The notes under the pieces were generated by a model, which saw only the letters and a list, made by a program, of their open reading frames with translations, ran no database searches and was not told the origin of the DNA. From positions 62,001 through 126,000 of the forward strand of contig NZ_AZRL01000016.1 in NCBI RefSeq assembly GCF_002895525.1: a stretch of 64,000 nucleotides of DNA, in the 5' to 3' direction. This stretch comes from Petrotoga olearia DSM 13574 (lineage in GTDB: Bacteria > Thermotogota > Thermotogae > Petrotogales > Petrotogaceae). Positions 27,919 to 35,946 of this stretch are shown one piece after another (position 1 is the first letter of the stretch; the number at the start of each line of letters is the position of its first letter). The translations under genes and the position numbers were made by a program.

Positions 27919-27970
27919 TAAAGCGAATATTTGAGAATGCCATAAGAAGCAAAGCTTTCTTCGATTCATC

Positions 27971-28005
27971 TTTATGGGCGGGCTGCGGGGCGAAAGGGTG
28001 CTAAA
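27971..28005 (+). repeat. G-rich leader element (single copy)
   Basis: TTTATGGGCGGGCTGCGGGG (27971-27990) followed by CGAAAGGGTGCTAAA. Four G-runs (27976-27998) satisfy the G-quadruplex pattern. It lies between the -10 box and the ribosome binding site of the 28063 gene, in the same orientation. The following CTTTATAGTCTAAGGGCATTAAA resembles the tail at 45.19 kb, CTTTCTAAAGGCATTAG (first sequence split as CTTTATAGTC + TAAGGGCATTAAA). Confidence 0.85.
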
Positions 28006-28062
28006 AACCTTTATAGTCTAAGGGCATTAAAAATACAGAATCCCAATTAGGAGGTCCAAAAA

Positions 28063-29025
28063 ATGAAAAAAGTCTCAATAACCTATAAAATCCCTGAAGC
28101 AGGTATAGATTTGCTAAAAGGTAAGTACGATATTTGGGTCAATCCCAAAGATAAGCTACTCACCAAAGAAGAACTAAAAGAAATAGCAAAAGCATCTGAC
28201 GCATTAATTACGATGTTGGCAGATCCAATTGATAAAGAAGTGTTAGAAGCAGGTAAGGATAGATTAAAAATAATTGCAAATTACGCAGTGGGATACAACA
28301 ACATCGATATCCAAAAGGCAAAAGAGTTAGGAATATATGTAACTAACACCCCTGATGTATTAACCGAAACCACAGCTGATTTAGCATGGGCGTTGATGTT
28401 AGCTGTTGCCAGGCGGATTGTTGAATCTGATAACTTCACAAGAGAAGGTAAATTTGATGGTTGGAAGCCTGAATTGTTTCTTGGAACCGATGTATACGGT
28501 AAAACCTTGGGTATAATAGGATTTGGAAGTATAGGCCAAGCGGTTGCCAGAAGGGCAATAGGGTTCAATATGAAGGTTTATTACTATCAGAGGCATCGTC
28601 TTTCCAGTGAAAAAGAAAAAGCTTTGAATGCCACATATTTACCGTTGGATGAACTTTTGAAGGTTTCTGATTATGTGAGTTTGCATGTACCTTTGATTAA
28701 TGAAACTTATCACATGTTGAATAAAGAAAAGCTATCCCTATTAAAGAAATCTGCCTTTGTTATTAACACGGCAAGAGGTCCAGTGATTGATGAACAAGTG
28801 CTGTACGAAAAATTAAAAAATAAAGAGATTGCAGGAGCGGCGTTAGATGTTTATGAGAATGAACCACAGTTAACACCTGGATTAAAAGATTTGGATAACG
28901 TTGTACTAACACCCCACATTGGATCTGCTTCACATGAGACAAGAAGTCGAATGGCTCAGATGGTAGCAAAAGATATCATACAAGCTTTGGAAGGAGAAAC
29001 ACCTGAACATCTAATATGGAGGTAG
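28063..29025 (+). CDS. D-2-hydroxyacid dehydrogenase (glyoxylate/hydroxypyruvate reductase type)
   Basis: A 320-residue NAD(P)-dependent oxidoreductase. The Rossmann motif is GIIGFGSIGQAVARRA; catalytic residues are R in INTARGPVIDE, E in DVYENEP and H in LTPHIGSAS. NYAVGYNNIDIQKAKELGIYVTNTPDVLTETTADLAWALML is characteristic of the GyaR/GhrB group (split: NYAVGYNNIDIQKAKELG, IYVTNTPDVLTETTADL, AWALML). It probably reduces glyoxylate or hydroxypyruvate. GGAGG precedes the ATG. It heads a run of closely spaced plus-strand genes to queA. Confidence 0.93.
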   Translation: MKKVSITYKIPEAGIDLLKGKYDIWVNPKDKLLTKEELKEIAKASDALITMLADPIDKEVLEAGKDRLKIIANYAVGYNNIDIQKAKELGIYVTNTPDVLTETTADLAWALMLAVARRIVESDNFTREGKFDGWKPELFLGTDVYGKTLGIIGFGSIGQAVARRAIGFNMKVYYYQRHRLSSEKEKALNATYLPLDELLKVSDYVSLHVPLINETYHMLNKEKLSLLKKSAFVINTARGPVIDEQVLYEKLKNKEIAGAALDVYENEPQLTPGLKDLDNVVLTPHIGSASHETRSRMAQMVAKDIIQALEGETPEHLIWR

Positions 29026-29035
29026 AAATTAAATA

Positions 29036-29686
29036 TTGAATAAAGTTTATGAAATATACAAGAATCTTTACGATTTTTATGGTCCACAGCATTGGTGGCC
29101 TGCAGATAATTGGTTTGAAGTAACTGTAGGGGCTATTTTAACCCAAAATACTTCTTGGAACAACGTCGAAAAATCTATCGAAAATTTGAAACAACGCGAT
29201 CTATTAGAACCAAAAAAACTATCTGAAATCAAAGAAAACGATTTAGCTCAATTGATAAGATCTTCAGGTTTTTACAATCTCAAAAGTAAACGTTTGAAAA
29301 ACTTCTTAGAATGGTTAAAAAAATATAATTATGATATAGATAAGATTAAAGATAAAAGTGTAACCTCTTTAAGGGAAGAACTGTTAAATATCAAAGGAAT
29401 AGGAAAAGAAACCGCTGATTCTATCCTTTTATACGCATTTGAAATGCCAATTTTTGTGATCGATGCTTATACGAAGAGGATGTTTTTACGATTGGGTTTA
29501 ATATCAGGCAAAGAATACGACGAGTTTCAAGATTTCTTTGAGAAAAACCTACGAAGAGATGTTCAACTTTACAACGAATACCATGCCTTGATAGTTAAGC
29601 ACTCAAAGGTTTACTGTAAAAAGATGCCTAAATGCTCTGAGTGTTTTCTAAAAGAAAAATGCAAATGGGGAGTGAACAACCTATAA
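29036..29686 (+). CDS. HhH-GPD DNA glycosylase, MpgII-like (3-methyladenine type)
   Basis: A 216-residue endonuclease III-fold glycosylase. The helix-hairpin-helix is LLNIKGIGKETADSIL, the catalytic Asp lies in VIDAYTKR, and the [4Fe-4S] ligands are YCKKMPKCSECFLKEKC. The residue that is Lys in bifunctional Nth (G-x-G-r-K-T-A) is Glu here (GIGKETA), so lyase activity is not expected. This matches the Thermotoga MpgII group, known to remove alkylated purines. It starts at TTG 29036; GGAGGTAG lies in the end of the preceding gene. Confidence 0.88.
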   Translation: MNKVYEIYKNLYDFYGPQHWWPADNWFEVTVGAILTQNTSWNNVEKSIENLKQRDLLEPKKLSEIKENDLAQLIRSSGFYNLKSKRLKNFLEWLKKYNYDIDKIKDKSVTSLREELLNIKGIGKETADSILLYAFEMPIFVIDAYTKRMFLRLGLISGKEYDEFQDFFEKNLRRDVQLYNEYHALIVKHSKVYCKKMPKCSECFLKEKCKWGVNNL

Positions 29687-30144
29687 TATCTTACAACAAA
29701 CTCAACCTAAAACAAATCCAAAAACTTGGAACGACTGTTTCTAAATATCTTTTTCCTGGTGCAAAATTACTACTTTTTGGCAATCTGGGAACTGGGAAAA
29801 CAACGTTAACATCGTATATTGTTAACAGCTTGAGCAAAAATCCCATAAACGTCACAAGCCCTACTTTTTCTTTAGTAAAAGTGTATGATACAAATCCAAC
29901 AATATATCACATTGATTTGTATAGGTTAAACGATCCTCAAGAGATAGAATATTTGGATGTTTTTTTGGATCCTAAGGGGATATATATAATTGAATGGGCA
30001 GACTTCTTGGATTATTTAACCCCCGAAGAAAGATTAGAGATTCATATTTCTTACAATGAAGATATTAGGTTTAGGGATGTTAAAATTGAAGGCTTTGGTG
30101 AAAAGTACAAAGAGATGGAGACAAGTATAGAAAAGGAGCAGTAG
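29665..30144 (+). CDS. tsaE: tRNA threonylcarbamoyladenosine ATPase TsaE
   Basis: ATPase that drives the TsaBD complex in making t6A37. Walker A GNLGTGKTTL, then NVTSPTFSLVKVY, YHIDLYRL and IYIIEWADFL are all TsaE signatures. The frame opens at GTG 29641; ATG 29665 (MGSEQPIISYNK) is the most conservative start, overlapping the glycosylase by 22 nt, but neither ATG has a strong ribosome site. A GGGGAGTG lies slightly downstream, so the real start is uncertain. The C-terminal tail is slightly long for the family. Confidence 0.9.
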   Translation: MGSEQPIISYNKLNLKQIQKLGTTVSKYLFPGAKLLLFGNLGTGKTTLTSYIVNSLSKNPINVTSPTFSLVKVYDTNPTIYHIDLYRLNDPQEIEYLDVFLDPKGIYIIEWADFLDYLTPEERLEIHISYNEDIRFRDVKIEGFGEKYKEMETSIEKEQ

Positions 30145-30148
30145 TTTT

Positions 30149-31147
30149 GTGTCAATTCAAAGAATTTATAACGTTATCTCAGAAAAAGATTATAAAGAAC
30201 ATAGTCAAAAAACTAGAAAAATAGTGGAAAAAGCCAATACAATTCTCCGAAAACCTCGAGAATTAAACGAAAGGAAGATGTTTTGGGTTTACAGGGTTTT
30301 AGGAAAAGATGCCGAACTAAAAATACCAAAAAAACACATAAATGATTTTCAATTTCTGATAATGCATATTTTAAAAAAACCTAAAGAGAATAGATTCACC
30401 GATTTAAGAAGTTATTACAAGTTAAAAGAGGAAACGATTGATAACCTGAAATTTTTACTTTTTCCAGACAAGTTTCCACCAGGTGGCTACAATGAAAAAC
30501 TAAAAAAGTATGGAGTAGAGTTTTACAATCCTCAAGTTATATTGAAAAGGCTGAATTTTAAAGATTTTATAGATTTATATGCACTAATAACCTACGTGCC
30601 TTTAGATGTTAAAACCCCTTTTGTACAAGACCTAATAGACGAAATTTTAAGCATAGATCCTATCGATACAAAGATCTCGTTGTACACGAAAATAAAAGAA
30701 ATATTTAAGAGTTTAGGTTCTTACGAAAAACAGATGGTTGAACTTCAATTGAAAAATATATCTTACTACCATTATAGACTCATGAGCAGGAAATCGATTA
30801 AAGGCGTTATTATAGATGGTAGCAACGTTGTAAGGTACAATGATCAAGATAGTATACTTAGATTGGTTGATTTGTTGGATAATCTCTACATAGAAAATAT
30901 GACGTTTTTTCCTGCAATAATAGTATTCGATAGAAACATTGAGTACGTTTTAAAAAACGAGGAAGACAAGGATATTTTAAAGAAAATGTCAGAAAAAAAG
31001 AGGATTTACTTTGAATCACCTGCAGATGAACTGATCGTTCATTTGAGTAATAGACATGGTTATTACATGATTTCACAGGATAAATTTAATGAATATCAGT
31101 TTGATAAAGACAAATTACTGGAATTTCGGAGGTTTTTTGATGAGTGA
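30149..31147 (+). CDS. NYN/PIN-like ribonuclease candidate with novel N-terminal region
   Basis: A 332-residue protein starting at GTG 30149, 10 nt after AAAAGGAG. The C-terminal 120 residues resemble the Zc3h12a-type NYN nuclease fold: GVIIDGSNVVRYND gives the first Asp, FFPAIIVFDRN the second, ADELIVHLSNRHGYYMISQD the third acidic group and final strand. Residues 1-210 are helical and basic, without a family I know. It overlaps queA by 8 nt and follows tsaE by 4 nt, among two tRNA-modification genes. An RNA-processing or decay function is inferred. Confidence 0.75.
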   Translation: MSIQRIYNVISEKDYKEHSQKTRKIVEKANTILRKPRELNERKMFWVYRVLGKDAELKIPKKHINDFQFLIMHILKKPKENRFTDLRSYYKLKEETIDNLKFLLFPDKFPPGGYNEKLKKYGVEFYNPQVILKRLNFKDFIDLYALITYVPLDVKTPFVQDLIDEILSIDPIDTKISLYTKIKEIFKSLGSYEKQMVELQLKNISYYHYRLMSRKSIKGVIIDGSNVVRYNDQDSILRLVDLLDNLYIENMTFFPAIIVFDRNIEYVLKNEEDKDILKKMSEKKRIYFESPADELIVHLSNRHGYYMISQDKFNEYQFDKDKLLEFRRFFDE

Positions 31148-32165
31148 ACTAAGTTTTGACTTAGAGAAATATGACTACGAGTTACCTGAAGAACTTATAG
31201 CCCAAGAACCTGTTGAACCAAGGGATAGCTGCAAGCTAATGGTACTAAATAGAAAAACAAAAAGTATAGAACACAAAGTTTTTAGGGATATAAAAAGTTA
31301 TTTACAACCTGGCGATTTACTTGTTTTGAATAATACTAGGGTTATTCCTGCAAGGTTATACGGTAAAAAGGAAACAGGTGCAAAAGTTGAAGTTTTGCTT
31401 TTAGAAAAAGATGGAAACGATAAAACATGGAAAGCTTTGGTAAAACCAGGAGGAAAGATAAAAAAAGGCAACAAACTTATCTTTGAAGACAATTTAACCT
31501 GCACCGTAGAAGAACATTTAGAAGACGGCTCAAGAATTTTAGAATTTGACGATCCCAACTTTTTTTCAAAATTAGAAAAAATTGGTGAAGTCCCTTTACC
31601 GCCTTACATAAAAAAAAAGATAGACGATCCTGAAAAATATCAAACTACATATGCAAAATACGATGGTGCTGTGGCTGCACCAACCGCTGGTTTGCATTTC
31701 ACCAAAGAACTGATAGAAGAGCTCACCGATTACGGTGTTAGATTCGCTGAAATCACTCTTCATGTGGGGTTAGGAACCTTTAGACCAGTTAGCGAGGCAG
31801 ATATAAGGAACCACCAAATACATGAAGAGTATTATACCGTATCAAAGAGTGTGCTTCGCGATATAGTTAGAGCTAAAGCTGAAGGTAAAAGGGTTATAGC
31901 CACAGGAACAACGGTTGTTAGAACGCTCGAATCGATTGCCAGAAATCCTGACAAACTCGCAGGTAAAACAGATCTATATATTTACCCACCATTTGAATTT
32001 AAAATAATAGATGCTTTGATCACCAATTTTCATCTACCGAGATCTTCACTTCTTTTTCTTGTTTCAGCATTTGCTGGTCAAGATTTTATTATGAACTCAT
32101 ATCAAATTGCTAAAGAAAAGAAATATAGGTTCTTTTCGTTTGGGGATGCTATGTTCATAATTTAA
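31140..32165 (+). CDS. queA: S-adenosylmethionine:tRNA ribosyltransferase-isomerase QueA
   Basis: Makes epoxyqueuosine at the tRNA wobble base. Conserved stretches are YDYELPEELIAQEPVEPRDSCKL, VLNNTRVIPARL, AAPTAGLHFT, HVGLGTFRPV, TGTTVVRTLES and TNFHLPRSSLL (first quoted as YDYELPEELIAQ + EPVEPRDSCKL). The ATG at 31140, 7 nt after GGAGG, gives 341 residues, the family length; a frame extension to 31089 lies in the preceding gene. tgt is not in the window. Confidence 0.96.
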   Translation: MSELSFDLEKYDYELPEELIAQEPVEPRDSCKLMVLNRKTKSIEHKVFRDIKSYLQPGDLLVLNNTRVIPARLYGKKETGAKVEVLLLEKDGNDKTWKALVKPGGKIKKGNKLIFEDNLTCTVEEHLEDGSRILEFDDPNFFSKLEKIGEVPLPPYIKKKIDDPEKYQTTYAKYDGAVAAPTAGLHFTKELIEELTDYGVRFAEITLHVGLGTFRPVSEADIRNHQIHEEYYTVSKSVLRDIVRAKAEGKRVIATGTTVVRTLESIARNPDKLAGKTDLYIYPPFEFKIIDALITNFHLPRSSLLFLVSAFAGQDFIMNSYQIAKEKKYRFFSFGDAMFII

Positions 32166-32209
32166 TTTTTATATTAGATACTTTAGAAATTAAAAATTTT
32201 CAAATTGCT

Positions 32210-32243
32210 ATTTTGATTTTAAAAGGGGTTCAGGGCGGTTTAA
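32210..32243 (+). repeat. Truncated leader element upstream of flaG
   Basis: TTTTGATTTTAAAAGGGG followed by TTCAGGGCGG matches the first half of the 6.8-kb units, then stops. The preceding CTTTAGAAATTAAAAATTTT (32181-32200) resembles the spacer at 6853-6875. It faces the plus-strand flaG. Confidence 0.7.
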
Positions 32244-32323
32244 AGAAAGTATTCTTTATATTAAAGTTTATTAAATATCAGACGATAAAAAAGTGACTAA
32301 AACTTTGAAGGTTGGGTGATATT

Positions 32324-32698
32324 ATGGGAATATCAAATATTGGGGGCAAAGAAGATTTTTCCATTAACAATCCTATATCTAATAGGCAGCAAATTCAAAT
32401 GGCGAACGCCAATCTGAGAAATCCTGAAAATTCAAATCAGCCGATCCAAAAAGAAGAGGTTATGCCAGATGAACTTGACAAAGTCACAAAAATAATAGAA
32501 GATAGATTAAAAAAGTTATCAAATATTTTCAAAGGAGAGGCAAAGTTTGAAATAGAAAGGGATTTGGATATTATTGTTGTAAAAATTATAGATAAAGATA
32601 GCAAGCAAATTATAAGGCAGATACCACCTGAAGTCTCTGTTAAACTTGCCAAAGCCCTAAACGATGTTCAAGGGATACTACTTGATGAAATAGCCTGA
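32324..32698 (+). CDS. flaG: FlaG family flagellar protein
   Basis: A 124-residue protein with the FlaG domain in its C-terminal 75 residues (DIIVVKIIDKDSKQIIRQIPPE, split DIIVVKIIDKDS + KQIIRQIPPE, then LAKALNDVQGILLDEIA). FlaG proteins affect filament length in other bacteria. The N-terminal 50 residues are Asn/Gln-rich and probably disordered. The ATG at 32324 is preferred over TTG 32312, as GGTTGGGTG lies just upstream. It is separate from fliS and ends convergent with dus, with 3 nt between stops. Confidence 0.88.
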   Translation: MGISNIGGKEDFSINNPISNRQQIQMANANLRNPENSNQPIQKEEVMPDELDKVTKIIEDRLKKLSNIFKGEAKFEIERDLDIIVVKIIDKDSKQIIRQIPPEVSVKLAKALNDVQGILLDEIA

Positions 32699-32701
32699 TC
32701 A

Positions 32702-33607
32702 TTAATGTTTTAATGTTTTATAAACCAGACCGGCGACATCGTTATAAGATAAAAGTAGATGTAAATTTCTTCTTATTTCCTTTGCGCCTTCAATACCAGA
32801 AAAGTATTTCATCAATACTTTTCTGAATTTTTTTACTGCGTAAACCTCTGAACCATAGAATTCAATCATAAGTTTCAAGTGTTCTAAGCAAGTATTGATT
32901 CTTTCATCTATAGTCGGATTATAATTATTCTTTGTAAATATCCATGGATTACCGATAGCACCCCTTGCAACTAAAACAAAATCCGCACCATAATTCAACA
33001 AATAATCATCTATATCTTTTTTACTAAACACATCTCCGCTAGCCCCTAAAGGAATGGTGATCTTCTTCTTTAACTTTTTTATTACTTCTCTATTTGCGAT
33101 CCCACTATACATTTGTGACCTGGTTCTACCATGAACAATAATATAATCAGAACCTGCTTTTTCCAATGTTTGAGCTACTTCTTCTATATTTATTTGATCG
33201 TATCCTAATCTTACCTTTACTCCAACAGGCAAATCTATACTCTTTTTTAAATTAAAAACTATGTCCCCTAATAATATTGGATTTTTCAATAAAGCTGCCC
33301 CTGAACCTTTTTTCACTACTTTATTAACTGGGCATGCAGCGTTTATATCGATCCAACTAGCTAAACTCTGGACAGCTTTAGCTGCCTCGACGAATTTTGT
33401 TGGGTCGTTGCCAAAAAGTTGTACGCCTATATTAGCCTCACCCTTCTGGGGAAGCATTTTTTCAACCTTTTCATTTTCTCTTATTATAGAATCTACTGAA
33501 ATCATTTCTGTAAAAGTAAACTCGGCTCCAAATCTTCTGCAAATCTCTCTAAAAGGGTAATCTGTATAATCTGCCATCGGAGCTAAACCAATTTGGTTTT
33601 CTAACAT
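32702..33607 (-). CDS. tRNA-dihydrouridine synthase
   Basis: FMN-dependent reduction of uridines in tRNA. LAPMADYTDYPFREICRRFGAE is the family N-terminus (split LAPMADYTDYP + FREICRRFGAE), INAACPVNKVVKKGSGAALLKN contains the catalytic Cys (split INAACPVNKV + VKKGSGAALLKN), IVHGRTRSQMYSG and LVARGAIGNPWIF bind FMN. 301 residues, DusB-like. AGGAGGAGTAAGTG precedes the ATG at 33607. Confidence 0.95.
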   Translation of the reverse strand: MLENQIGLAPMADYTDYPFREICRRFGAEFTFTEMISVDSIIRENEKVEKMLPQKGEANIGVQLFGNDPTKFVEAAKAVQSLASWIDINAACPVNKVVKKGSGAALLKNPILLGDIVFNLKKSIDLPVGVKVRLGYDQINIEEVAQTLEKAGSDYIIVHGRTRSQMYSGIANREVIKKLKKKITIPLGASGDVFSKKDIDDYLLNYGADFVLVARGAIGNPWIFTKNNYNPTIDERINTCLEHLKLMIEFYGSEVYAVKKFRKVLMKYFSGIEGAKEIRRNLHLLLSYNDVAGLVYKTLKH

Positions 33608-33756
33608 TCACTTACTCCTCCTGAATCTTATTTGTAATTTATTTTATCTCTTTTCATTAAACAGCTAAATACACTAATTTTAAATCTCAATACAATTCGT
33701 TAAATCAAAAATTTTTAGTAAAAATATAAAAATTATTGAATTTTTTTATTCTCTAC

Positions 33757-33785
33757 TTGACAATTTTTATTTATTCTGGTATAAT
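33757..33785 (+). promoter_or_regulatory. Consensus promoter before a 37-residue ORF and ABC exporter
   Basis: TTGACA (33757-33762), 17 nt, TATAAT (33780-33785): both hexamers are perfect. The 33608-33756 stretch before it is AT-rich and holds no other feature I can see. Confidence 0.9.
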
Positions 33786-33836
33786 TTTTCTGAAATATTT
33801 GAAATCAGTTTAAAATAATTAAAGGGGGTTATAAAA

Positions 33837-33950
33837 ATGTTGAGAAAACCACTGAAAAAAATTAAAAAGGTAGAATCTTATCACACGGCTTATGATTTAC
33901 TATCTGAAGAATTATGGCAGGTTTATCTCGAAAACATAAGGAAATTGTGA
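33837..33950 (+). CDS. 37-residue small protein upstream of ABC exporter
   Basis: ATG at 33837 with AAAGGGGG 8 nt upstream, about 50 nt after a perfect promoter; stop TGA at 33948-33950. The product starts MLRKPLKKIKK, a basic run, continues with VESYHTAYDLLSEELWQVYLE and ends NIRKL (middle quoted as VESYHTAYDLLSEEL + WQVYLE). It would form an amphipathic helix. There is no signal peptide or Cys. It could be a leader peptide, an exported peptide for the adjacent exporter, or a small regulatory protein. I do not recognise it. Confidence 0.6.
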   Translation: MLRKPLKKIKKVESYHTAYDLLSEELWQVYLENIRKL

Positions 33951-33962
33951 AAGTAAAAGAAT

Positions 33963-34110
33963 ATGGGTGGAGAGTATAGGACCCTATTTTTCCTTCCTTA
34001 GATCGGTGCCGTGGGGAACAGGGAACCTCTTTCCACCTTCCTTAAATGGGTGGGCAGCGGGGAATTATATGTACCCTTCCTTATGGGTGGGGAGCGGGGG
34101 AAGGGCGCTA
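33963..34110 (+). repeat. Three diverged G-rich leader elements in tandem
   Basis: Degenerate copies lie near 33963-34015, 34037-34063 (CTTCCTTAAATGGGTGGGCAGCGGGG, split CTTCCTTAAATGGG + TGGGCAGCGGGG) and 34076-34110 (CTTCCTTATGGGTGGGGAGC then GGGGGAAGGGCGCTAA). The last has four G-runs (34085-34105). All face the ABC transporter gene at 34168, and the tail TTTTAGAATTTCTAAAG follows. The frame through this stretch is open but is not protein. Confidence 0.85.
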
Positions 34111-34167
34111 ATACAGGCTTTTAGAATTTCTAAAGAAAAAAACTCATTTATAGGGGGAGGTAAAGGT

Positions 34168-35874
34168 ATGAGTTTGTACACAAGAAGATTGATAAGATAT
34201 GGTATAAAAAATTATAAAAAGTACATGATTTTCATGTTTCTCTTGGGTATTGCTACTTTGGTATTAGCAGCTTTGAGACCTTTTTTCATTCAGTATTTAA
34301 TCGACGATATAATATCTTTTCAAAGAATTAACATACTGCCTTTTTTCCTTGTCTTTTTAATCGGTGTAGTAGCTTTAGAAAGAGTTTTCAATTATTTTTT
34401 CAATACTTATCATCGAAAAGTTAATTTTATTACTATCAAAAACGAACAGATAAACCTTTATAATAAGATTCAAAACTCAAAATTTGTTGATTATTCTAAG
34501 ATGGATTCTGGGGATATAATGAGTAGGTTATTGTCTGATATTGATGAAACTTCTTATACAATGGCCCTTGTATTACCAACCATGTGTTTAAACTTTTTGA
34601 ATTTAATAGTTACTTCTGCTATACTGACTTATCTGAATTGGCAATTATTTTTGATAGTACTTGCTTCTTTACCTTTCTATTGGCTTATTATCAGAAGTTC
34701 ACAAACAAAATTGCAGAATTATTCAAAAATAGAAAGAAAATCTTTTGGAAAATTAACTTCTTCTATAAAAGAAAAGTTAGATGGTCAATTAATTATTAAA
34801 GTATTTGGGAAAACAAAATACTTTTCAAATTCATTTTCCAAGGATGCGGAAAATTGGTCTATGCAGGCGACTAAAGCAGGGATATTTCAAATAACCATTT
34901 TAAATATAGCCTTTTTTATCAGTTATGTAATTCCTGTGATTATATTAGGATTGGGAGGATTACTTGTGATAAGAGGGAACATGTCTTTGGGAACTTTAAT
35001 AGCTTTTTATTCTTTTGTGCCATGGATATACGAACCCATAGGAATCATAAATGAAAATTTGGTCCAATTACAACGGGCTGAACCTCTAGCTGAAAGATTC
35101 TTTGAAATCCTCGATATGCCTGAAGAGGAAAGTGATGGTATATATCTTTTCCCCGAGGATTACAACATCGAATACAAAAACGTTTCATTCAAATACAGAG
35201 ACGAGATAGTTTTGAAAAACATAAATCTCTTCTTTGGCAAAAACGAAAAGGTAGCGTTGGTAGGAACAAGTGGATCCGGTAAAAGTACTATGGTGAGTCT
35301 TCTTGTCAGACTGTACGATCCCACAAACGGTAAAATACTATTAGGGAATAAAAACATAATAGATTACAAATTACAAGAAATCAGAGAAAAGATAAAGTTA
35401 GTCAGAGGTAACGAACCCTTATTCAACATGACGGTCAAAGAAAACATAATGCTTGATGATGAATTCACTGAAGAAGAATTCATGAAAGCGGTAAAGAAAG
35501 CGAAGGTAGATAAATTCATAGGACTTTTAGATGAAGGATACGATACTGTAGTAGGAGAAAGGGGAAGTAAGCTATCAGATGGGCAAAGGCAGAGAGTAGC
35601 GATAGCAAGAGCATTGATAAGGGAACCAAAGGTATTGATACTGGATGAAGCAACGTCTGGTGTAGATTCACAGACAGAAGAAGAAATATTCGATGAATTG
35701 AAAGAGTACGAGATGACTTTGATTATAATATCCCACAGACTATCGACGATAAGAAAAGCAGACAAAGTGATACTATTAAAAGATGGAGAGATAAGAGGAG
35801 AAGGAGTTCATGAAGAGTTACTAAAAAATTCTCCCCTTTACAAAGAAATAATAGAAAGTCAGTTGGTTGTATGA
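34168..35874 (+). CDS. ABC transporter, fused permease-ATPase exporter
   Basis: A 568-residue half-transporter of the ABCB/MsbA type, probably a homodimer or partner of another half. Residues 1-310 have six membrane spans. The nucleotide-binding domain has Walker A GTSGSGKST, Q-loop LVRGNEPLFNMTVKENI, signature LSDGQRQRVAIARAL, Walker B VLILDEATSGVD and H-loop IISHRLST. The start is ATG 34168, 7 nt after GGGGGAGG; longer open frame upstream is repeat sequence. The signature is LSDGQ rather than LSGGQ. The substrate is unknown; the 37-residue ORF upstream is one candidate. Confidence 0.93.
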   Translation: MSLYTRRLIRYGIKNYKKYMIFMFLLGIATLVLAALRPFFIQYLIDDIISFQRINILPFFLVFLIGVVALERVFNYFFNTYHRKVNFITIKNEQINLYNKIQNSKFVDYSKMDSGDIMSRLLSDIDETSYTMALVLPTMCLNFLNLIVTSAILTYLNWQLFLIVLASLPFYWLIIRSSQTKLQNYSKIERKSFGKLTSSIKEKLDGQLIIKVFGKTKYFSNSFSKDAENWSMQATKAGIFQITILNIAFFISYVIPVIILGLGGLLVIRGNMSLGTLIAFYSFVPWIYEPIGIINENLVQLQRAEPLAERFFEILDMPEEESDGIYLFPEDYNIEYKNVSFKYRDEIVLKNINLFFGKNEKVALVGTSGSGKSTMVSLLVRLYDPTNGKILLGNKNIIDYKLQEIREKIKLVRGNEPLFNMTVKENIMLDDEFTEEEFMKAVKKAKVDKFIGLLDEGYDTVVGERGSKLSDGQRQRVAIARALIREPKVLILDEATSGVDSQTEEEIFDELKEYEMTLIIISHRLSTIRKADKVILLKDGEIRGEGVHEELLKNSPLYKEIIESQLVV

Positions 35875-35911
35875 AAGACTAATTAGCTATTATGTTAGTA
35901 AGAGAACCTAA

Positions 35912-35946
35912 TTTCTGAAAAGACGCCCTAAATGGACGTTTTTCAA
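35912..35946 (+). terminator. Imperfect terminator-like hairpin at the intron insertion point
   Basis: ACGCCC and GGACGT pair with one mismatch around TAAAT, followed by TTTTT. It would end the ABC exporter transcript. The group II intron 5' end begins directly after it (GTGCGCCC at 35947), a location used by class C group II introns. Confidence 0.45.

Noticed and set aside
33967-34167. 67-codon extension of the ABC exporter
   Set aside because: It is a translation of leader repeats; GGGGGAGG lies directly before ATG 34168.
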